A stretch of 64,000 nucleotides of DNA from Sphingobium_A sp965228065 (GTDB lineage Bacteria > Pseudomonadota > Alphaproteobacteria > Sphingomonadales > Sphingomonadaceae). A program made the position numbers and the translations under genes. Below are positions 34,700-43,990 of this stretch, piece after piece (the stretch's first letter is position 1; every line of letters begins with the position of its first letter). The notes beneath the pieces were generated by a model, which searched no databases, had not been told where the DNA came from, and saw only the letters and a list, made by a program, of their open reading frames with translations. Location: the NCBI GenBank assembly GCA_965228065.1, contig OZ245788.1, positions 3,472,001-3,536,000 of the forward strand. Reading direction: 5' to 3'.

Positions 34700-35830
34700 T
34701 TACCCCAGATGCGCCTCGACCGTGTCGTGGAACACCCGAATCCCCGTTTCCAGCGTGCCCAAAGTGAGTCGGTCGATCGCGCCGGACGCCAGCCCCTCCT
34801 GACCGAGCGCCGCGGCGCGGAAATCCTCGGCGGCGAAGACACCTTCGTCGAGCAGGGTCCAGCTCCGCTCCCAATGGGCCAGTGCCTTGTCGGTTTTCGG
34901 CGGTTCGGGGATCAGCATGAAATCCTCGACCAGCACGCGATCCTCGGCACGGGGCATCAGCACCATCAGATTTACGTAATCGGGGCTGACGATGAGGACG
35001 GTTGCGGGGAAGAGCTGATAGGCAAAGGTGATGCTGCCGCGCAGCGCCTGCCAGTCCTTCAGGTCGAGCGCGGCGATCGCAGCCTCGCGGCCGACGGCGG
35101 AGCGCTGATGCGGCCCGATCGTATCGCCGCTGGTCACGCCATCCTGGAAGAAGGGGCCGATGGTACCGGCGTGGAGGCGCTGGACGTGATAGCTTTCAAG
35201 GAACGCATCCATGATCAGCTTCCAGTTCGCGGGCACGTCATGCGTCCTGCGGCGGAAAAGATGCTGGCCGCCCAGCGCAAATGCATCGAAATCGGGAGCC
35301 AGCGCTTCGGCTTCGCTGAAATCTGCCTGCTCGGCGAAGGAGAACCAGATCAGTCCGCCGGCTTCGAAAGTCGGCAATCGGACGAGCCCGAAATCGCCCT
35401 TGTCGAGCCCGGGAAAACTGTCCGGCCGGGGCATGCCGGCCAGGCTGCCGTCCAGCTTGTAGGTCCAGGCGTGATAAGGACAGACGATCCGTGGCGCGCA
35501 GACCGCCTCACCACCCTCGACCAGTCTTGTGCCGCGGTGGCGGCAGACATTGCGAAAGACATGCGCCACGCCCTTGCCGTCGCGCGCGATCAGCAGCGGC
35601 GTGCCGAAACCGTCATGCGGGACGGCCATGTTGGGCGAAGGCAGCAATGCGGACGGCGCGATCACCTGGGGCAGGCGGCGGAATATGCGGTCCTGCTCGG
35701 CTGCGAAACGAGCGGGGTCGGTATAAGCGGCAGCGTCGACGCTGGTGATGCCGTCTCCGGTGCGCGGGCAACCATGCGCGATCGCATCCGCAAGCGCGAG
35801 CTGGCCCGAAGTTGGGGTGAGCGCGTTCAT
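34700..35830 (-). CDS. Rieske-type aromatic-ring-hydroxylating oxygenase, alpha subunit
   Basis: 376 residues. Rieske centre: CRHRG ... CPYHAW at ~98-120. Catalytic-iron motif: NWKLIMDAFLESYHVQRLH at ~205-223, a two-His set followed by an acidic ligand in the C-terminal part. Such alpha subunits oxidise aromatic or N-methylated substrates and need a reductase. No beta subunit, ferredoxin or reductase gene is next to it, so it is either a single-component oxygenase sharing a cellular reductase or an isolated gene. Divergent from ampG. Confidence 0.88.
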   Translation of the reverse strand: MNALTPTSGQLALADAIAHGCPRTGDGITSVDAAAYTDPARFAAEQDRIFRRLPQVIAPSALLPSPNMAVPHDGFGTPLLIARDGKGVAHVFRNVCRHRGTRLVEGGEAVCAPRIVCPYHAWTYKLDGSLAGMPRPDSFPGLDKGDFGLVRLPTFEAGGLIWFSFAEQADFSEAEALAPDFDAFALGGQHLFRRRTHDVPANWKLIMDAFLESYHVQRLHAGTIGPFFQDGVTSGDTIGPHQRSAVGREAAIAALDLKDWQALRGSITFAYQLFPATVLIVSPDYVNLMVLMPRAEDRVLVEDFMLIPEPPKTDKALAHWERSWTLLDEGVFAAEDFRAAALGQEGLASGAIDRLTLGTLETGIRVFHDTVEAHLG

Positions 35831-35933
35831 GCCGCCATTCCTCTCCGTTCGCGGTATTCCCGTTCGACGGGACTAGGCATATCGCAGAAATTCTATAGTT
35901 TCCCGCGGAAATTGCAGGGGTGGGGTAAGGTTC

Positions 35934-37277
35934 ATGAGTGACGCTACGGCATCCAAGGGTGAGCGGCGGACATGGATCGACGGCGTGAAACCTTATGTGG
36001 AGAAGGCGCCGCTTGCGTCCTTCTTCCTCGGCATTTCCTCGGGCTTTCCCTTCGCGATGATCGGCGCGACTCTCACCACGCGCCTGGCGCAGGACGGGAT
36101 CGACAAGAAGACAATCACGGCGTTCACGCTGGTCTTCCTCGCCTATAATTTCAAATTCCTCTGGGCCTGGATCGTGGACGGTGTGCGGCTGCCCATTCTC
36201 GGGCGACTGGGCCAGCGTGTTTCGTGGATGCTGGTGATGGGTGCGGCGGTGATCGCCGCCGTCGTCAATCTCGCGCTCGTCGATCCCGCCGACGGCATCG
36301 GATCGATCGTGACCGCCGCGATCCTTGTCGGGATCGCGGGTGCCAGCTTCGATATCGTGATCGATGCCTATCGCATCGAAATCCTCGAGCCGCGCCAGCT
36401 CGGCGTGGGGGCGGGCATGGTGCAATATGGCTGGCGGATCGGTTCGGCGGGCGCTGGTGCTCTCGCGCTGGTGGTGGCGGCCCGCATGGGTTGGGAAGCG
36501 GCTTATCTCGCCTGTGCCATGCTTGCGCTGCCCGCAATGGCCGTGGCGTTGCTGATGGGCGAGCCCCAGCGGCATCATGCGCCGACGCGCGAGCGTGGCA
36601 TCCAGGGCACGCTGGCAGCAATCTGGCGGCCGTTCGTCGAGTTTCTCCAGCGGCGCGGCGCGTTGCTGGTGCTGCTGTTCATCCTGATCCACAAGATCGG
36701 CGACACATTGGCCAATCTGACGTTCCGGCTGCTGTTCGACGATCTCGGCTTCACCAACGACGAGATCGCCCTCTACGATGTCGGCGTGGGTTTCTGGGCC
36801 TATCTGGTCGGCATTTTCGTCGGCGGCTTCCTCTATTCGCGCATGGGCATGAAGCGATCGGTGCTGTTCAGCCTTGTCCTGATGTGTGTTTCCAATTTCA
36901 GTTTCGCGCTGCTGGCCGGCGCGGGCCACAGCAATTGGGGCATGGCGGGCGCGATCGGTTTCGAGAATTTCGCGAGCGGTATCGGCGGCGTGGTGGTGAT
37001 CGCCTATTTCTCGGCACTGGCGGATCTGCGTTTCACCGCGGCCCAATATGCGCTGATCTCCGCAGCCTCCAGCATCGTCGGTCGTTTCCTGACCGGCACC
37101 ACGGCGGGCAGCCTGGTGGAGGGGATGGGGTATGTGAACTTCTATCTGCTCACCACCCTGGCGGCCGTGCCGGGCATCATCCTGTTCTGGCTGATGATGC
37201 GCGCTGGCCTGATCGATGCGTCGATCGGAACGGCGGGCCGGGAAGGGGCGGGGGACGCGGGGCAGGGCCCGGCCTGA
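35934..37277 (+). CDS. ampG: AmpG-type muropeptide permease
   Basis: 447 residues, MFS fold of the AmpG kind: VKPYVEKAPLASFFLGISSGFPFAMIGATL, YNFKFLWAWIVDGVRLP and GVGAGMVQYGWRIGSAGAG. It brings GlcNAc-anhydroMurNAc peptides into the cytoplasm for wall recycling. One-base overlap (TGATG) with the TPR gene. The family call is strong; true AmpG activity is inferred. Confidence 0.8.
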   Translation: MSDATASKGERRTWIDGVKPYVEKAPLASFFLGISSGFPFAMIGATLTTRLAQDGIDKKTITAFTLVFLAYNFKFLWAWIVDGVRLPILGRLGQRVSWMLVMGAAVIAAVVNLALVDPADGIGSIVTAAILVGIAGASFDIVIDAYRIEILEPRQLGVGAGMVQYGWRIGSAGAGALALVVAARMGWEAAYLACAMLALPAMAVALLMGEPQRHHAPTRERGIQGTLAAIWRPFVEFLQRRGALLVLLFILIHKIGDTLANLTFRLLFDDLGFTNDEIALYDVGVGFWAYLVGIFVGGFLYSRMGMKRSVLFSLVLMCVSNFSFALLAGAGHSNWGMAGAIGFENFASGIGGVVVIAYFSALADLRFTAAQYALISAASSIVGRFLTGTTAGSLVEGMGYVNFYLLTTLAAVPGIILFWLMMRAGLIDASIGTAGREGAGDAGQGPA

Positions 37278-38023
37278 TGCCTTGGCTGATCGTTTCCGTC
37301 CTGATCCAGCTGGCCTGCGCGATCCATGTCATCCGCAGCGGTCGCAATCAGACATGGATCATGGTGATCATGTTCCTGCCGCTCGCCGGTGCGGCCGCCT
37401 ATTTCATTCTGGAGATCCTGCCGGGACTGCAGGGCAATCGCCATGTCCGCACCGTCCGTGCCAAGGCGGTCTCCCGGCTCGACCCCGAACGCGATCTGCG
37501 TGCCGCGCGCGATGCGCTGTCGCTGGCGGATACGGTGGCCAACCGCATCGCCATGGCCGATGCGCTTGCCGGGCTCGACCGGTATGAGGAAGCAGTCAGC
37601 TATTATCGTGAGGCGCTGGCGCGTTCGCCCGGCGGTGACGATCGCACCAAGGCCAAGCTCGCCCGCGCGCTGATCGAGATCGGCGAAGCGGCGGAAGCCG
37701 AAAGGCTGGTCGACGAGATCGAGCGGCCGTCCGGCATCGGCGAGCAGGACCGGCTGGCGATGCTGCGTGCGCGCATTCTGGAATCGCAGGGCAAGATCGC
37801 GCCGGCAATGGCGATCTATGACGATCTGGTCGCGCGTTTCCCGGGCGAGGAAGCACGCTGCCGCTATGCTGCACTGCTGATTCAGACCGGCGATCGTCGA
37901 CGTGCCCGGACGGTGCTGGAGGAAGTCGAGCAGCGGATGAACCGGCTCGATCGCACCCAGCGCGCGGCGGAGGCGGACATGTACGCCTGGGCGATGGACC
38001 AGCTTCGTATCCTGCGGGCGTAG
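37277..38023 (+). CDS. Membrane-anchored TPR protein
   Basis: 248 residues. Two N-terminal hydrophobic segments (IVSVLIQLACAIHVIRSG; WIMVIMFLPLAGAAAYFILE) look like a PLD-nuclease N-terminal-type hairpin. The rest is TPR-like (MADALAGLDRYEEAVSYYREALARSP; AKLARALIEIGEAAEAERLV; PAMAIYDDLVARFPGEE). Probably a scaffold at the inner membrane. Translation is coupled to ampG. Confidence 0.82.
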   Translation: MPWLIVSVLIQLACAIHVIRSGRNQTWIMVIMFLPLAGAAAYFILEILPGLQGNRHVRTVRAKAVSRLDPERDLRAARDALSLADTVANRIAMADALAGLDRYEEAVSYYREALARSPGGDDRTKAKLARALIEIGEAAEAERLVDEIERPSGIGEQDRLAMLRARILESQGKIAPAMAIYDDLVARFPGEEARCRYAALLIQTGDRRRARTVLEEVEQRMNRLDRTQRAAEADMYAWAMDQLRILRA

Positions 38024-38060
38024 GCGGGCTCTTACAACGGGAGGGTAGCCTTGGTTCAGC

Positions 38061-38927
38061 CTACCGGAATACCACCGACTTCCCGTCATTCAGGAATACC
38101 CGCCGTTCGCCCAGCGCATTGACCGCGCGGGCCAGGACCTGGGCTTCGATATCGCGGCCGATGCGGATCATGTCGTCCACCGAGGCGCGGTGATCGACGC
38201 GTTCGACCGCCTGTTCGACGATCGGGCCCTCGTCGAGATCGCCGGTGACGAAATGCGCGGTCGCGCCGATCAGCTTCACGCCGCGGGCATGGGCGCGGTG
38301 ATAGGGTTTTGCGCCCTTGAAGCCGGGCAGGAAGCTGTGATGGATATTGATACAGCGCCCGCTCAGCCGCTCGGAGAACCCCTCCGACAGCACCTGCATA
38401 TAGCGTGCGAGCACGAGCAGCTCGGCGCCGCTCTCAGCCATCAGCGCTTCGATCGCGCGTTCCTGCGTGTCGCGGGTTTCGGCGGTCACGGGCAGATGAT
38501 GCCACGGCAGGCCATGCCATTCGACCAGCCCGCGCAGATCGTCATGGTTGGAGACGACACCGACGATATTGATCGATAGTCCGCCGGTCTGGCGGCGGTG
38601 GAGCAGGTCGTTGAGGCAATGCGATCCCTTGGAGACCGCGATGAGCGCGCGCGGGCGCTCGTCGACGGCGGTCAGCGACCAGTCCAGCTCCAGCGCCGTC
38701 GCGGTCTCCGCAAACTGGCTGCGCAGCGTCTCGGTGTCGCCTGGAAAATCGGGGCCGCCTGCGGTGAAGACGACGCGCATGAAGAAGCGCGCCGTCTCGA
38801 TATCCGCATATTGCTGGCTGTCGACGATGAAGCCGCTGCGCGCCGCGAGGAATGCGCTGACCCCCGCGACGATGCCGACACGGTCGTTGCAGGTCAGCGT
38901 CAGGATCCAGCGCGGCTCGCTCGTCAT
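38061..38927 (-). CDS. purU: Formyltetrahydrofolate deformylase
   Basis: 288 residues. ACT domain at the N-terminus (WILTLTCNDRVGIVAGVSAFLA), then the formyl-transferase fold with the catalytic set in INIHHSFLPGFKGAKPY, HARGVKLIGATAHFV and LDEGPI. Hydrolyses 10-formyl-THF to THF and formate, adjusting the one-carbon pool. The ATG at 38927 overlaps the astD stop by 4 bases, so it is the last gene of the amino-acid catabolic operon, an unusual place. Confidence 0.93.
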   Translation of the reverse strand: MTSEPRWILTLTCNDRVGIVAGVSAFLAARSGFIVDSQQYADIETARFFMRVVFTAGGPDFPGDTETLRSQFAETATALELDWSLTAVDERPRALIAVSKGSHCLNDLLHRRQTGGLSINIVGVVSNHDDLRGLVEWHGLPWHHLPVTAETRDTQERAIEALMAESGAELLVLARYMQVLSEGFSERLSGRCINIHHSFLPGFKGAKPYHRAHARGVKLIGATAHFVTGDLDEGPIVEQAVERVDHRASVDDMIRIGRDIEAQVLARAVNALGERRVFLNDGKSVVFR

Positions 38928-40372
38928 TCGATCAACCCGGGAACAGCGACCTGCACGACGCCATCGGCCTCGAAGCTGCCGATCGGATAGGCGCAGTAAT
39001 CGGCGGCATAATAGGCGCTGGGGCGATGATTGCCCGACGATCCAAGCCCGCCGAACGGCATGTTTCCCGCAGCGCCCGTGGTCGGCCGGTTGCGGTTGAC
39101 GATGCCGGCGCGGCTTGCCTCGATGAAGCGATCCCACAATGCACCATCCTGGCTGACCAGTCCGGCGGACAGGCCGAACGCGGTCGCATTGGCCGCGGCG
39201 ATCGCGGCGTCGAAATCGGCGACGCGCGTGATTTGCAGGACAGGTGCGAAGATCTCCGCATCGGGAACGTTCACGCCGGTCACGTCGAGGATGGCGGGGG
39301 TGACGAATGTGGCAGGGCGACCGTCGACCGTGCCGAAGGCGCGGATGGTGCGCGCACCGCGCGCTTCCAGCCCGGCAAAGGCGGCGCGTGCCGAAGCGGC
39401 GGCGGCATGCGAAACCAGCGGGCCCATAAATGCCGCGTCGGCATCGTCCCATGCCGCGATGCGCAGCCGTCCGGCCATCGCATCGACCGCATCGACGATC
39501 GCATCGCCCACGGCACCCTGCGGCACGATCAGCCGGCGCGCGCAGGAACAGCGCTGCCCGGTGGTGACGAAGGCCGACTGGACGATGATCGAGGCGGCGG
39601 CCTCGGGCGAATCCCAGACGATCAGCGGATTGTTGCCGCCCAGTTCCAGCGCCAGGATCAGATGCGGGCGGTCGATCGTCGCGCGCTTCAGTGCGGCGCC
39701 GGCACCCGCCGATCCGGTGAAGAGCAGCCCGTCGATATCGCCCGCGACCAATGCCTCGCCGGTGGCGCGACCGCCCTGGACCAGATTGAGCACGCCCGCA
39801 GGAAGCCCCGCGGCTTCCCATGCCTTCACCATACGCTCGCCCGTCGCCGGGGTGATCTCGGACGGTTTGAAGACGATCGTGTTGCCGGCGATCAGGGCGG
39901 GTACGATATGGCCGTTGGGCAGGTGGCCGGGGAAATTATAGGGGCCAAGCACTGCCATCACGCCGTGCGCGCGGTGACGCAGCACCGCACGGCCGAAATC
40001 GGTGTCGGCGGCACGTTCGCCGGTCCGCTCCGCATGCGCCGCGATCGAGATTGCGACCTTGCCGATCATCGATCCGATCTCGGCGCGCGTTTCCCACAGC
40101 AATTTGCCGGTCTCGCGCGAGATCAGCTGCGCGAAATCCTCGCGATCGGCTTCGAGTGCCGCGGCGAAGCGGCGCACCGCGGCAATGCGGTCGTCGAGCG
40201 GTGCGGCCCGCCAGGCCGGCAGGGCTGCGCGTGCCGCAGCGATGGCGGCGGCAATATCATCGGGGGTCGCGGCTGCACCGTCCCACACCGTCTCGCCAGT
40301 TGCCGGGTCGAGCGAACCGAAACGTTCGCCGCCTGCTTCACTCCATCGGCCATTCACATGCATCGCCATCAT
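38924..40372 (-). CDS. astD: N-succinylglutamate 5-semialdehyde dehydrogenase
   Basis: 482 residues of the aldehyde-dehydrogenase family. VLGPYNFPGHLPNGHIVPAL, NTIVFKPSEITP, Glu in LELGGNNPL, and the catalytic Cys in TTGQRCSCARRL are present, and the SSGNHRPSAYYAADYCAYP end is typical of AstD. Oxidises N-succinylglutamate semialdehyde with NAD. Gene order astC-astA-astD with 1-4-base overlaps. Confidence 0.93.
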   Translation of the reverse strand: MMAMHVNGRWSEAGGERFGSLDPATGETVWDGAAATPDDIAAAIAAARAALPAWRAAPLDDRIAAVRRFAAALEADREDFAQLISRETGKLLWETRAEIGSMIGKVAISIAAHAERTGERAADTDFGRAVLRHRAHGVMAVLGPYNFPGHLPNGHIVPALIAGNTIVFKPSEITPATGERMVKAWEAAGLPAGVLNLVQGGRATGEALVAGDIDGLLFTGSAGAGAALKRATIDRPHLILALELGGNNPLIVWDSPEAAASIIVQSAFVTTGQRCSCARRLIVPQGAVGDAIVDAVDAMAGRLRIAAWDDADAAFMGPLVSHAAAASARAAFAGLEARGARTIRAFGTVDGRPATFVTPAILDVTGVNVPDAEIFAPVLQITRVADFDAAIAAANATAFGLSAGLVSQDGALWDRFIEASRAGIVNRNRPTTGAAGNMPFGGLGSSGNHRPSAYYAADYCAYPIGSFEADGVVQVAVPGLIE

Positions 40373-41373
40373 CCATTCACTCGAACGGCCTCACCCTCGC
40401 GGAGGCCTAGCGCGGTTGCGGTTTGCGGATCAACCGCGAGCGTCCCATCGCCCGGTGAGGCAATGGCGCGCGTCGCGCGGAACGCGGCAATGCCCGCGGT
40501 GGAGAGCAACAGCGGCTCACCCTCGACGTCGTTGCCGATCGTCAGGCGCAGCGTGCGGCTGCCGCGCACCGTTGCCAGCGTATCGCGCGGGCAGGTCATC
40601 GTCGGTCCGCCGTCGAAGATATCGACCAGACCCGATCGTTCGAACCCTTCACGCTCCAGCAAGGCCCGTGCGGGTTCGCCGTCGCGGTGGACGCGGCCGA
40701 TCGCGTTGGTGGCATTCTGATCCATCAGTTCGACATAGATGGGGTGGCGCGGCGCCAGATCGAGGATGAACTGGCCGTCGCTGGCGGTCACCATGCGATC
40801 GGCCTCTTCGAAGGGCAGGCGATAGAATTTGGACGCGACGCCTTCCCAGAAAGGAGAGGTGCCGTCCTCGTCGAACCAGCCGCGCAGTTCGGACATCACG
40901 GTGTGCGAGAAGCGCAATGGATCGGCGCCGATCAGCATGTAGCGCGATCGGGCGAGCAAACTGCCCGCGCCGTCGCTGCGCCGGTCGGCACGGACGAACA
41001 GCGATCCCACTTCGGTCCAGCCCGCGCATTCGTTGACCAGCACAAGTGCCTGATGGTCGAAGCGCGTCTGTGTCGCCTGCGAATATTGGGCGAGCGTGAC
41101 GATCCGGAACGAGAAATGCGGCCGCCCCATGCCCACTGCCGCGCGGACGCCCGCGACGCCGGCGATCGCGCCGGTGCCGCTGTCTTCCAGCATCAGCGTG
41201 TACCAGGCCTCGGCAGGCGCGGTCGTGCCGTCGAAGCTCCGCTCCGACAGCATCAACCGTTCCGACAATACGCCTTCATCCTCCGGCAGGCTGGTGAAAC
41301 CGCGGCCCGACAGGACCGCGAGTTCCATCAATGCCTCGAGGTCCGCCGATCTGGCGGGCCGCACCACCAGCAT
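40369..41373 (-). CDS. astA: Arginine N-succinyltransferase (copy 1, cluster with astC/astD)
   Basis: 334 residues from the ATG at 41373, one base shared with the astC stop. Motifs of AstA: VVRPARSADLEALMELAVLSGRGFTSLP, HFSFRIVTLAQYSQ, GSLFVRADRR, GSLLARSRYMLIG, FWEGVASKFYRLPFEEADRM, VDIFDGGPTMTCPRD. Uses succinyl-CoA to succinylate the alpha-amino group of arginine/ornithine. It differs clearly from the second copy at 61302 (for instance, Tyr-Arg-Leu against Phe-Gly-Met after the shared K-F), so substrate choice may differ. Confidence 0.92.
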   Translation of the reverse strand: MLVVRPARSADLEALMELAVLSGRGFTSLPEDEGVLSERLMLSERSFDGTTAPAEAWYTLMLEDSGTGAIAGVAGVRAAVGMGRPHFSFRIVTLAQYSQATQTRFDHQALVLVNECAGWTEVGSLFVRADRRSDGAGSLLARSRYMLIGADPLRFSHTVMSELRGWFDEDGTSPFWEGVASKFYRLPFEEADRMVTASDGQFILDLAPRHPIYVELMDQNATNAIGRVHRDGEPARALLEREGFERSGLVDIFDGGPTMTCPRDTLATVRGSRTLRLTIGNDVEGEPLLLSTAGIAAFRATRAIASPGDGTLAVDPQTATALGLREGEAVRVNG

Positions 41374-42569
41374 CAGGCGGCCTCGGCGATCCGCGCGCGC
41401 GCCGCCTCGCATGTGGCCTCGAGCCGGGTGACGGCTTCAGCCGCTTCCGCGCTGCTCAGGATCAGCGACGGCAACAGGCGTACGCAATTCTCGCCGCCGC
41501 CAGCGACCAGCAGGCCATGCTCGCGGGCGAGCGCCATGAAGTCGCGATTGTTGGGGATCAGCTTCAGGCCGATCAGCAGGCCCTTGCCGCGCACGTCGAC
41601 GATCAGGTCGGGATAGCGCGTCGCCAGATCGGTCAGGCGCGTCTTGAGATCGTCAGCGATGGCACGAGCATGGGCGAGCGTCTCCTCGCTGGCGATGATA
41701 TCGAACGCGGCGATCGCGACCGCCATGGCGAGCGGATTGCCGCCGAAGGTGGAGCCGTGAACGCCCACGACCATGCCTTTCGCCGCTTTGGTGGTGGCAA
41801 GGCAGGCGCCGACGGGGAAGCCGCCGCCCAGTGCCTTGGCAATGCACATGATGTCGGGCTCGGCGCCCTCGAACCATTGATGCGCGAACAGCTTGCCGGT
41901 CCGGCCCATGCCGCTCTGCACTTCGTCATAGATCAGCAGCACGCCATTGGCGGTGCAGAGATCGCGGACACGCTTCAGCCATTCGCCGGTCAGCGCGCGT
42001 GCACCGCCTTCGCCCTGGACGGGCTCGACGATCAGCGCTGCGGTGGTCGGCCGTGCGATCGCCTCCGCAATACCCGCCTCGTCGTCGATGGTCAGCTGGA
42101 CATAGCCGGGCAGGCGGGGGCCGAAACCCTCGACATAGGATGGGTTGCCCGCCGCATTGATCGCACCATAGGTCCGTCCGTGGAAGGATCCGGCAAAGCC
42201 GATAATGTCGATCCGCTCCGGCGCGCCATTGGCGAAGTGATAGCGGCGCGCGGTCTTGAGCGCGCATTCGATCGACTCGGAACCCGAATTGCCGAAGAAA
42301 ACGACGTCGGCGAAGCTGGCGTCGGTCAGCCGCTGGGCCAGCGCTTCCTGGCCGGGAATGCGGAAGATGTTGGAGACATGCCACAGCTTGCCGGCTTGTT
42401 CGGTGAGCGCGGCAACCAGCGCGGGATGCGCATGGCCAAGCGCGTCGGTGGCGATGCCAGCGACGCAGTCGAGATATTCGCGACCCTCGACATCGTAGAG
42501 CCAGCTACCCTTGCCGTGCGAAACGGCGAGCGGCGCGCGATTGTAAACTCCCATCAAGGCATCGGTCAT
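41373..42569 (-). CDS. astC: Succinylornithine / acetylornithine aminotransferase
   Basis: 398 residues from the ATG at 42569 with GGGAGC upstream; a start at 42587 is also in frame. Class III aminotransferase: NSGSESIECALKTARRYH, GSFHGRTYG, LIYDEVQSGMGRTG with the Asp that contacts PLP, and the PLP lysine in CIAKALGGGFPVGA. Could equally be ArgD, which has the same chemistry; the astA/astD neighbours favour AstC. Overlaps the FAD oxidoreductase stop by 4 bases. Confidence 0.88.
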   Translation of the reverse strand: MTDALMGVYNRAPLAVSHGKGSWLYDVEGREYLDCVAGIATDALGHAHPALVAALTEQAGKLWHVSNIFRIPGQEALAQRLTDASFADVVFFGNSGSESIECALKTARRYHFANGAPERIDIIGFAGSFHGRTYGAINAAGNPSYVEGFGPRLPGYVQLTIDDEAGIAEAIARPTTAALIVEPVQGEGGARALTGEWLKRVRDLCTANGVLLIYDEVQSGMGRTGKLFAHQWFEGAEPDIMCIAKALGGGFPVGACLATTKAAKGMVVGVHGSTFGGNPLAMAVAIAAFDIIASEETLAHARAIADDLKTRLTDLATRYPDLIVDVRGKGLLIGLKLIPNNRDFMALAREHGLLVAGGGENCVRLLPSLILSSAEAAEAVTRLEATCEAARARIAEAA

Positions 42570-43990
42570 ATCGTTGCTCCCAAGCATCCAAAATCCACCC
42601 GGCCGATCGGCGCAGGCGCCACCAGCCTTTGTATTGCGCCGGACAATGCGCGCGTTTCCGCGGGCACCAGCCGGTCATACCATTTCGCATTGCCCGGCCC
42701 GATGCCGTGTTCCGCGCTGAAGCTGCCGTCATAGTCTTCCACGACCGCAACGAAAACCGCCGCACGCGCGGCATCCGCGATTTCGGCGTCGAACGGGCCC
42801 GCTTCGGCCGGCCAGACCATGTTGAAGTGCAGTCCGCCGTCGCCGATATGGCCGAAATCGTGGAGCCGAAGCTGCGGCGCGATATCCGCCAGCCGCTCGG
42901 CGAGTTCACGGCGGAAGCGCATCACATCGCCGCGCCTCAGCGCGATGTCGCAGGCAACGACCTTGCCCGATGCGCGCAGCCCTTCGGGCACGGCATGGCG
43001 GATCGCCCAGAGATCGCCGCCGCGATCGACCGCCGCGTCGCGCACCGTTCCACGATCGAGCCAGGGCAGCAACGCGGCGCCCAGCCGTTCTTCCAGAAGC
43101 TCCGCGTCGAACGCCGCGCTCGCAGAAATCTCGACCAGCACGGCATAGACTGGCCGTTCGCCGCCAAAAGGATCGCGTAGCCGCGGGACATGGCGCAACG
43201 CCGCATCGAGTGCTGCGCCCGATATGCCCTCGAACGCGGTCAGCAGCGTGCCGAATGCCTGTTCGAGCGCGACGAGCAATTCGGTCGCCGCTTCGGCCCG
43301 ATCGAGCGCGAGCATTGCGCTGACCGCGACCGCGGGTTTGGGCACCAGCGCCAGGGTGGCGCGCGTAACGATGCCGAGCGAGCCGGAACTGCCGACGAAC
43401 AATTGCTTCAGGTCCAGCCCGACATTGTTCTTCCACAGCGCGGCGCCCAGTCGCAGCGTGCGGGGTTCGGGCTCGGCCGTCACCAGTTCGATGCCGAGCA
43501 GGTTGCGGCGGACATCGCCATAACGCAGGAAGCGCGCCCCGCCTGTATTGGCCGCGATCATGCCGCCCACCGACGGATCGGCACCGAGATCGATCGGGAA
43601 GAACAGCCCATGTTCGGCCGCCGCCGCGTTGATCGCGGACAAGGGCACGCCGGCATCGGCCTCCACAGTGCGGTTGACGGGATCGATCACCGGTGGACGG
43701 GCCAGCCGCTCCAGCGTGAGGACGATCTCGTCATGTCCCGGTCCCGCGATTCCGGCCGCGACCAGTCCGGTGCGTGCACCCTGCGGGATCAGTCGGACCT
43801 GCGCGGCATTGGCCAGGCGTACGATCTGGGCGACCTGATCAGTATTCGACGGACGCACAACTGCAAGCGGCGCACCGGTCGCGCCGCGCCCGTCGCTGGC
43901 ATAGCTGGCGAGATCGCCGGGCTCGGTCAGCAGGTTCGCCGGGCCGACGACCTCCGCGAGCGCGGCGAGAAGGGCGGGGTGCGCGGTCAC
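42566..43990 (-). CDS. FAD-dependent D-2-hydroxyacid dehydrogenase, probably D-2-hydroxyglutarate dehydrogenase
   Basis: 474 residues. FAD-binding PCMH domain (VVRPSNTDQVAQIVRLANA, IPQGARTGLVAAG, DLGADPSVGGMIAANTGGARFLRYGDVRRN) and the C-terminal FAD-oxidase cap with FGHIGDGGLHFN, a metal/substrate site, and SAEHGIGP. This set is found in D-2-hydroxyglutarate and D-lactate/glycolate dehydrogenases. Placed directly after an HglS-like enzyme whose product is D-2-hydroxyglutarate (4-base overlap), so conversion of that acid to 2-oxoglutarate is the likely role. Confidence 0.87.
   Translation of the reverse strand: MTAHPALLAALAEVVGPANLLTEPGDLASYASDGRGATGAPLAVVRPSNTDQVAQIVRLANAAQVRLIPQGARTGLVAAGIAGPGHDEIVLTLERLARPPVIDPVNRTVEADAGVPLSAINAAAAEHGLFFPIDLGADPSVGGMIAANTGGARFLRYGDVRRNLLGIELVTAEPEPRTLRLGAALWKNNVGLDLKQLFVGSSGSLGIVTRATLALVPKPAVAVSAMLALDRAEAATELLVALEQAFGTLLTAFEGISGAALDAALRHVPRLRDPFGGERPVYAVLVEISASAAFDAELLEERLGAALLPWLDRGTVRDAAVDRGGDLWAIRHAVPEGLRASGKVVACDIALRRGDVMRFRRELAERLADIAPQLRLHDFGHIGDGGLHFNMVWPAEAGPFDAEIADAARAAVFVAVVEDYDGSFSAEHGIGPGNAKWYDRLVPAETRALSGAIQRLVAPAPIGRVDFGCLGATI

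Noticed and set aside
40630..40650. GTTCGAACC resembling a tRNA T-loop
   Set aside because: It lies inside astA and no acceptor, D-arm or anticodon stem can be built around it.
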